Shown piece after piece: positions 57,230 to 64,000 of a stretch of DNA of 64,000 bases. The DNA comes from Clonostachys chloroleuca (Eukaryota; Ascomycota; Sordariomycetes; Hypocreales; Bionectriaceae): positions 4,774,001 through 4,838,000 of the forward strand of contig JBANAY010000004.1 of the NCBI GenBank assembly GCA_037952775.1. Reading direction: 5' to 3'. Within the stretch, counting starts at the first letter, position 1. Each line of letters starts with the position of its first letter. A model generated the notes under the pieces. It saw nothing but the letters and a program-made list of their open reading frames with translations. It was not told the origin of the DNA and searched no databases. The translations under genes were made by a program, and so were the position numbers.

Positions 57230-60200
57230 ATGGGCGCCCTCGACACCCCGCGAACCAACATTGGCGACGCGACCTACCTCAGCCAGCGACCTCCCGACTT
57301 TGCCGACATTTCCCAAGAGGCATCCTTTCACTCCCCCGAGAAGGATGGCAACCTTTTGCAGCAGCTGCGGAACGGGCGCTCGAATGGCGTAAACCTACGA
57401 ACGCCGCGGCAGAGAGGTCCTCTGGCCGACCGGAGGAACCTGCCCCCAAGCATTGGCGGCGCCGAATTCACGCCGCTGCTCAAGTCGGCCACCAGAAACA
57501 GCGTGCGACGCAGAGGCAAAGAAAACAGTGGTGGAGGTGTTGCCGACACCCCAAGCCTGACCAGAATCGAGGAGGATGATATGACACCGGTGCCGCGCGC
57601 CGACACCTCCATCTACCTAGGATCGCGCAACCAGTCTTACCTCGACAATACGTTACCACAGGTGGAGGCCAGCAGCGTGGCGTCCACACCGATAGCAATA
57701 CGCCCACGCCGGGGAGGCGGTGACAAGGGTCCTTTGCAGGACGGCAATCAGCTGTCGCTTCGAGAGCAGGAGAATGTGATCGATAGAATCGAGAAGGAGA
57801 ATTTCGGCCTGAAGCTCAAAATTCACTTCCTGGAGGAGGCCCTCCGCAAAGCCGGCCCCGGTTTCAGCGAAGCAGCATTGAAGGAAAACACCGAGTTGAA
57901 GGTAGACAAGGTCACAATGCAACGAGAGCTCCACCGGTACAAGAAACATCTCACGACGGCCGAGCGTGACCTAGAGAGCTACCGGCAACAAATGCTGGAT
58001 CTGCAAGAAAAGGCGAAGCGCAAGTACGCTGATGAGAACCAACGAGCCGAAATGGACAAGCTGCGGCGGATCATAGAGGAGCGCGAGCAGGATGTTGAGG
58101 ATCTTCAACGGCAGCTCGATCAAAGACAGAAAAGTGGCGACGATATCGAGAAGCTACAGGACGAAGTAGGCGATCTCGAGGCCGACATCCGCGAGAAGGA
58201 CCGCATCATCAGCGAAAGAGAGGACGAAATTGAGGACCTCAAAGATAAATTAGAGGATGCGGACGAAAAGGCAAAAGACTCGGCACGAAAGCTTGTAGAG
58301 GCAGAGCAAGCAGAGCAACAAAGCGAAGAATTAGAAGACGCCAAGGAGACCATTCAATCGCTAGAGCAAGACATACGCCGTCTGGAAGACCAACTCGAGG
58401 AGATGAAAGAGAAAATGGACGATGCTATCAACGAAAAGCAACGGGCAGAAGGCGACCTCGAAGAGCTCCAAGAAGAAATGGCCAACAAGTCGGTTGTCAC
58501 AAAGGGCCTCTCTCGACAAATAGAAGAGAAGGTAGCCCGACTGCAAGATGAGCTTGACCAGGCAGGACAGGAATATGCAGCTTTGGAAAAGGAACTCTCT
58601 CAAACAATCCAAGAAAACGACCGTCTCAAATCCACTGTGGGTGATCTTGAAAACGAAAGAGACAATGTTGACTCAGAAAAGCAATCCTCAGCGGCTAGAC
58701 TACGCCAATTAGAACAAGATCTCCTTTCCCGCACAGACGAGAAAAACATTCTACAGTCTCACTACGATTCGCTCGCTACCAAGTCAGACTCGTTACAAGA
58801 AACAATTGAGAGACTGGAAGGAGAAATTCAAGATCTCGAGAACAGCCTCTCTGACGAGAGAACACATGCACTTGAGATCGAGAAAGACCTTCGAAGCCAA
58901 TACCGAGATGAGATTGAACGGCTGAATGGAGATATATCTGATTTACAAGCCGAGGTACGGGAAAGAGACAATCTTTACGATAATGACAGCGAGAAGTGGG
59001 AAACAGAGAAGCAGTCTCTGGAGTCACAGCGCGATCGAGCTGAGGAGAAGGCATCGGGCCTGCAAAGGACCATTGATCGACTACGCGAAGCTGAGGGAAG
59101 CCTGTCAGACAAGGAGTCCAAACTACAGGCCGCTCTCTCCAGCGAGGCCGAGCGGCACCGAAGCGAAGAGGGTGTTCTGACCAAGCAAATCGAGGATCTC
59201 CAAGATGCGCTGGACACAAGGCAAACCCTGTTGACCAATATTCGTAATGAACTTTCTACAGTGCGCGACGAGTTACGACAAACTCAGATCGACTACCAGA
59301 CTCAGGCGGATAAGATGGCGGCGCTGGAGGATGAGATCGATGTGTTGCAGACTCAAGCCGATGAAAGGGGCGGGTCAGCACGCCGAGACCTCGAGAATGC
59401 GCGACAAGAGAGTGCACAGCTCAGAGAGGAGATCAGCTCGCTTCGGCAGCAAATCCGTTCTCGAGGCTCGCCAAGGAAAATCGAACTGGCAAACGATGAG
59501 GTGCTTCGCCTGAAGCGACAGCTCACCGAAAGCGCAACCCAGCTCGACAAGACCTCTCGAGAGAAGAAGAATCTTCAGGACCAGCTTTCGACAATCAAGG
59601 CTGATCTGTCCTCGGCAAGAGCATCACTTGCAGAGACAAAGGCGGAACGCGACGAGCTTGAAAGCCAGCTTGACCAAGCAAGATTAAACGACAACGACAC
59701 TCTTCGTGTTGATCAAGAACGTCTGGATCTGCGAACTGCTAAGTTAAAGCTGGACCACGAGGTTCGTCGTCTAAAGGATGAGAACAAAGCACTGAATGAC
59801 CAGCGTGAAACTGTCGAAAAGACCCTTCAGGCAGAAATCGAAAAGGCAGCCGAGGAGGAGGAGCGCCTAAGCCAGGAAATCATCCAACTTCAGACCAAGC
59901 TACGACAATCCTCGACCTCGGATAGTCACGACGTAGCCTCAGCTCGTCGCACCATCCGAGATCTCGAGCGCCGCCTTAGAGAGTGCGAAGCCGAGCTGGC
60001 TTCTGCTCAACAACCCGCAAACACAGATGGCAACAGTGAGCTCTCCATGGTCCGTAAGGACCTGACCTCAGCCCGCGAGAGAGAGCTCGAATTCATTCAA
60101 CGGGAATCTGCTCATCGCGATGTTGTCAAGGGTCTCAAGCGACAAATTGCCGATCTCGAGCGGAAAGTCCACGACGAAGAGCTGTCGAGATTGATAGCAT

Positions 60201-61327
60201 CACCAAAATCAACGATCAGCGACAGTGGCCGCAGTCGAGAAGTCACAAACTTGCGCCAGCAACTCTCCTCCGCACAACAATCCGCTTCAGATTACAGGAC
60301 CAAGGCTCGCGAAGCCGAGCGCAAGGCCTCAGAAGCTACAGCAGATCTTCAAAGGCAGCTCAATGATCTCGAGGATCAAAAGATCGTACTGGAGGAGGTT
60401 CTGGAAGAGGCCCGGCAACAGGCCGAAGAAGCGGCCGTACAGCACGAACGCACCCTGCGCCAAATGAACCGCAAGCTGGAGAAGGCAGCGCGCGAGCAGC
60501 AGCAGGCCAACGCTAACGGCAAGACGGAGCGTAGCCTTCGTAGGAACCAAGCCGAAGTTGAAAACCTGGAGCATGACGTCCGTCAGCAACAGGAGCTCAT
60601 CGACGGCCTGGTCGCCTCGGAAGCCTCGCTGCGGCGCAAGCTAGAGCGTGCTCGCAGCGAGCGTTCAGCCTACCGGATGAGCGCAGAGAAGCTGCAACGC
60701 GACATCCAGCGGGCGTCCAAGGTAGTGAAGAGCGAGGACCAGCGCAAGACAAGCTACAACAGCGAGGCGATCGACACGGTCGTCCGCGCTGCCGAGGGCG
60801 CCGAGGAGCGGCACAAGAAGGAGCTCAGGGGCATGGTAATGCAGATGGAGTGGATGCAAGCCCGTTGGGAGCGCGAGGCCGCTCTGCGCTCCGACGCCGC
60901 CTTCGCGAAGAAGTTCCTCCAGCTGCAGCTGAATGTCAGCAACGCATGGTAAGTTGTTTAAACTATTCCCCCTTTCCACAGTTCCCCGTACCCCTCAATG
61001 TCACCTCAACTAACGTGTTTCTCCCTCTACAGCAACAAAGCCCAGCTCCGCGAACTCGAGTACATCAGGACCAAACTCCTCGGGGACCGCAAACCCCTGA
61101 CCCTCCCCAGCGCGGCCAGCAAGGCCAACAGTAACCAACCTTCCGGCCGCCCCTCGCTCAAGACGTTCCTCATCATGGCTCGCTTCATCGCTCGCGCCCG
61201 CCTGTCCGCCCGGGACTGGGCCAAGCAGGAGACGGTGCGCCAGAAACTCGTCGTGGCCACGGAGCAGCAGCGCAAAGTCAAGAAGTCCAAACAGTTCAAG
61301 GTCGTGCGTGTTGAGCAAGTATCATGA
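57230..61327 (+). CDS. Spindle pole body pericentrin-like protein (Pcp1/PcpA, Spc110 family)
   Basis: Two exons, 57230-60948 and 61033-61327; the intron splits a TG|C codon. The product is 1337 residues. A disordered N-terminus of about 170 residues contains S/T-P sites. A centrosomin motif 1 (gamma-tubulin complex binding) follows at about 175-245 (SLREQENVIDRIEKENFGLK, IHFLEEALRKAGPGF). About 950 residues of heptad-rich coiled coil come next, interrupted by Pro/Gly patches. The C-terminus is a PACT domain with WMQARWEREAALRSDAAFAK, ELEYIRTKLLG and ARFIARARLSARDWAKQ, which should bind calmodulin and anchor the protein to the pole body. The CM1 plus PACT order identifies the Pcp1/PcpA branch rather than Mto1/ApsB, although some fungi carry related paralogues. 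Confidence 0.93.
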
Positions 61328-61932
61328 GAAGGGGGGCAATCTGGCGTGGGCGCATTCTGCATGGGCGGCAACGTGTGAATGAATATGAAAGAACTGCTCA
61401 ATTTTTGGCTTTTTTCTTTCTTCGATAGGCGTTGCATCTTTCTTCCGACTTCCTTTCTTCTTCCTTTCTTTTTCTCTTCTCCTATATTATTCAGCAGTCA
61501 CTAGCAGGCATAGGCATCTGGCGTTGGTCACAAATTTGGACATGACACGATTGGGAAGGAGGCGCTTAAATGTTAGTTCTAGAAATGATGATGCTCTCTT
61601 ATGTTCAAACAAGTAAATGAGGAAATTGAACTGAATGCTGAAACAATGGTTCCCAGACACCATGCCCGATAGCTAAAAGGTGCATACAAAGACGTAAGAC
61701 GTAACCGATTGAACAAGAATTCCCAAATTTTATGCCTCCCAAAATGTATTAAGTTTTTATACCTATATCCAATGCCGAGATGGATTCCATTGGTAGGTTC
61801 AATCCATCAAGTCGAGCTTCATCAATCTTCCGAGTCCCTGGCCTGCATTCCAGGCAACCCAGCAACCGCGTAGGTGGTAGTAGAATTCAAACGAAAACCA
61901 CGGGAGTCATGAGCCACCAAAGAGAGGGTACA
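61328..61932. other. Convergent 3' intergenic region
   Basis: 0.6 kb between the Pcp1-like (+) and metacaspase (-) genes. It begins with a CTTTCTTC-rich stretch (61420-61490), probably a 3' UTR. No other feature is seen. Confidence 0.4.
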
Positions 61933-63601
61933 TTACATGACGAACAGCAGGCTGGTATCTATTATGGCGTGTTAGGACGATGGCGCACCACAGAGAATCA
62001 GTTGGTACTTGCCCAAGGGGTGACTGCAAGAGAGCTGAGGTTTCTGTGTGTATTTCTTCGATAGTTCGTCCCGGATGCTGTTCAGAAGCTGTACATAGCT
62101 TTGCTGAGGATTCTTCTTTAGTGCAGTCACAAAGGCCCAGGACATGGCTCCTGTTGCTTGAGAGGCAATAGTAGCGTCGGCGCTGTTGAACCAATGTGTC
62201 AGTACAACCTGAACTGAGTCACAAGAATATTAAGAGGGATGGGAACGTACGATGTTTGATCATCCTTGCTACCAGACAGCATGATCACATCAGCCGGAGA
62301 CGTCTTGGTAGCCAGAGCGCGGTTGTGAGCCTCCTCGCCGCTTGTTGCCTTCTTGATAAAGCCAAGGATGTTGCTTGCGACACCACCAAAGTCGCCCTGA
62401 GTGTACGACGTAAGAACACCGAGAAGGCCTTGGCCAGCCTCCTTGGCCAGGTTGGGCTCCTTGAGGATACCCTGAGTGGAGTATATGTAAGGCAAGTCGA
62501 GAGCCGTTCCGGAATGGCAGGAATCAAAAATGGCCGTTAATCTTACGCCACCTTGTAGCGGCCGCACCATGATTCTGTGCATTTCGTCATCGGTGATGTG
62601 TCCATTGTGCCGGAAATCAACAGGGTAGATGACTTCGTCGAACCCATCAGGCTCATCTCCATCAAGATCCTTGGTCTGCCCCCCGTGACCTGAAATGACC
62701 CGAATGTCAGCGTTCTGTTCTGCAAGGTATGTAGGCCTCCCAAAGTATTGGAGACGGGCATGCATCTAGGATACTTACCAGAGTAGTGGAAGAATAAAGA
62801 GTCATTGGGCATGGCCCCCTTGACAAGCCAGTGCATAGCACGCAAGATGTTTTGCTTCGAGGGCTGGCTCATGGGGTTCTGCTGATCATCCGTAAGGATA
62901 ACCATGTCTTCTCTCCTGTAGCCGAAGTGCTCGACCAGGTAGGCCGTCATATTACGGACATCATTGATGCACCCTCGAAGTTGCCCTCGTTGTCCAAAGT
63001 AGTTGATACCGATAAGCAGTGCCTTGCGTCGGCCGGTACAATTCGAGTAGCGGAAATCGTACCCAGACGGAGCTCCTTGACCAAAGTGCTGGGGCGCTGT
63101 CGGAGGTGGAGGAGGACGGTATGGGGTTGATGACTGGCCATGAGAAGCTGCAGATGGGCAATATCAGTAAGAAGAGCATTCTAGAATGTGTCTGCTCGTC
63201 AAGGTATTGCTTACGAGGTCGGTTACTGTATTTTACCGGGGGGCTTGGTTGTAGAACTGTTGCGGAGGCGGGGCTTGTTGCTAAAGTGAAGCAGAATAAT
63301 TAGTTCCTGCTGTCTGTAACATGAGAGAGGATGCTCGGGATCCGTACAGCATAATTAAACTGTTGCTGTGGGGGAGGTTGTTGATAGGCGAAGCCTTGTG
63401 GAGGAATCTGCTGGCCGTGGGTAGGATAGTTGTAGTTAGGTTGCTGTGGTCTAAAGCGCCAGGAAATGTCAGCCATCTCGTCAACAGGCAATACGAGAGA
63501 ATGAAAAGAATAACACACGGATAATAGTTGCCTTGCTGTTGATACTGGGCCTGGGGTGGCGCCCCGTAGCCTCCGCCGTTGTATGCTGGATAGTGTGACA
63601 T
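61933..63601 (-). CDS. Type I metacaspase, one apparent frameshift
   Basis: Seven exons: 63601-63519, 63450-63348, 63280-63237, 63147-62779, 62689-62251, 62182-62013 and 61958-61933. The last intron is GC-AG. The first 100 residues form a Pro/Gln/Tyr-rich prodomain. The caspase fold follows: [37 protein letters not shown], catalytic His201 in HYSGHGGQ and catalytic Cys257 in FDSCHSG (numbering after correcting the frame), then the p10-like part with [17 protein letters not shown] and [13 protein letters not shown]. Metacaspases cut after Arg or Lys, need calcium, and act in stress-related cell death and clearing of aggregates. The frame between exons 3 and 4 fits only if one base is removed from a G6 run at 63238-63243. 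Corrected length is 410 residues. Confidence 0.93.
61959..62012 (-). other. GC-AG intron in the metacaspase gene
   Basis: A 54-base intron with donor GCAAGT, a CCTAAC branch site and acceptor AATAG. Splicing gives CSHPL joined to DTSLLFVM and stop, the usual metacaspase ending. Reading through instead adds an unrelated tail ([13 protein letters not shown]). Confidence 0.75.
63238..63243 (-). other. Apparent +1 base indel in the metacaspase gene (C6 on coding strand)
   Basis: Exon 3 reads [14 protein letters not shown] and ends at a GTAAAA donor. The next acceptor (CTGCAG) starts exon 4 in a phase that needs one base fewer. No alternative acceptor keeps the [14 protein letters not shown] frame without a stop. 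Confidence 0.55.
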
Positions 63602-64000
63602 CTCAAGCTCAGGTCGGAGGTTGCAGCTTGCGCTAGGCGTTGGAGACGTGAGGTCAATGGCGTTGCCGGTACAGACTTGGTCGGAGAAGGAAAGCCGCTG
63701 CTTAGGGTCTCGAGACAGGGTATTCGAATTCTCCGCGGTAGATTAGGTAAAATCGGGTCAATTCGGTTCAGCGACGGGCCAAGGAATCTTGTAATTCTGG
63801 CTGGTGTCCTGTGCAACCGATGGGCAAAAACGGCGCGACGGGATGTTGGTTGAAGGGCGATGGGGACTCGGTCGGAGACGGGAAAGTAGGAATACGGCGA
63901 ATTAGGAATGCTCAGGTCTTGATAGGCGACAGCTTAGGAGATGGGTTCGCACGGCTATGGAAGGTTCAGGATGTCAGATGGTCATGAGGAAGGTAAGGTA
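63602..64000. promoter_or_regulatory. Upstream region of the metacaspase, to the window edge
   Basis: Presumed 5' UTR and promoter. The short open frames here have no family resemblance. Confidence 0.35.

Noticed and set aside
1..64000. tRNA, rRNA, CRISPR, transposon or virus-like sequences
   Set aside because: I looked for A/B-box pairs, reverse transcriptase or transposase motifs and regular repeats, and found none that were convincing. A covariance-model search would be decisive for tRNAs.

Overview
This window is nuclear DNA of a filamentous ascomycete (Pezizomycotina, most likely a Sordariomycete). Reasons: introns are short (about 50-110 bases) with GTRNGT donors and CTAAC-type branch sites; genes are compact; the proteins are fungal types (Pom152, Vps74, a csp-2-like Grainyhead factor, a type I metacaspase, a pericentrin-like spindle pole body protein). 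I see no rRNA, tRNA, CRISPR array or intact transposon. Species cannot be named from the sequence.

Layout. 1-128 is the 5' end of an unidentified gene leaving the left edge. 921-3557 holds a DUF167 protein and, convergent to it, a DHA1-type MFS transporter. 5662-8337 (-) is a CP2/Grainyhead transcription factor, followed upstream by about 7.4 kb with no supportable gene. 15728-20717 (-) carries eIF2A and an RPAP1-like protein. 23447-25461 (+) is an Hpc2/ubinuclein protein, convergent to a GGA adaptor at 26289-28381 (-). 29440-33971 holds mitochondrial IF2 (+) and Tsr3 (-), convergent. 34559-37147 (+) holds a two-span membrane protein and a SET/SMYD-like protein. 39337-40569 (+) is Vps74/GOLPH3, convergent to SURF6/Rrp14 at 41448-43288 (-), which is divergent from Utp22 at 44057-47435 (+). 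47826-51747 (-) is Pom152. 52636-54371 (+) is a UCH-L5-like deubiquitinase, convergent to an F-box/SirB1/YccV protein at 54702-56729 (-), which is divergent from a Pcp1/PcpA-like protein at 57230-61327 (+). 61933-63601 (-) is a metacaspase.

Function. This is a housekeeping region. Five genes act in translation or ribosome biogenesis (eIF2A, mIF2, Tsr3, SURF6, Utp22), two in Golgi or trans-Golgi sorting (GGA, Vps74), and others in chromatin/transcription, nuclear pores, the spindle pole body and proteostasis. They are ordinary single-copy genes rather than a pathway cluster, and I did not find a convincing new system.

The most noteworthy signals are four apparent one-base frameshifts, each at a homopolymer, in three otherwise well conserved genes (two in the Grainyhead factor, one in mIF2, one in the metacaspase); two GC-AG introns; three very long poly-G tracts; and the long gene-free region upstream of the Grainyhead gene. 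All gene models are hand-spliced from the sequence. Exon joins were accepted only when the reading phase and the family pattern agreed.
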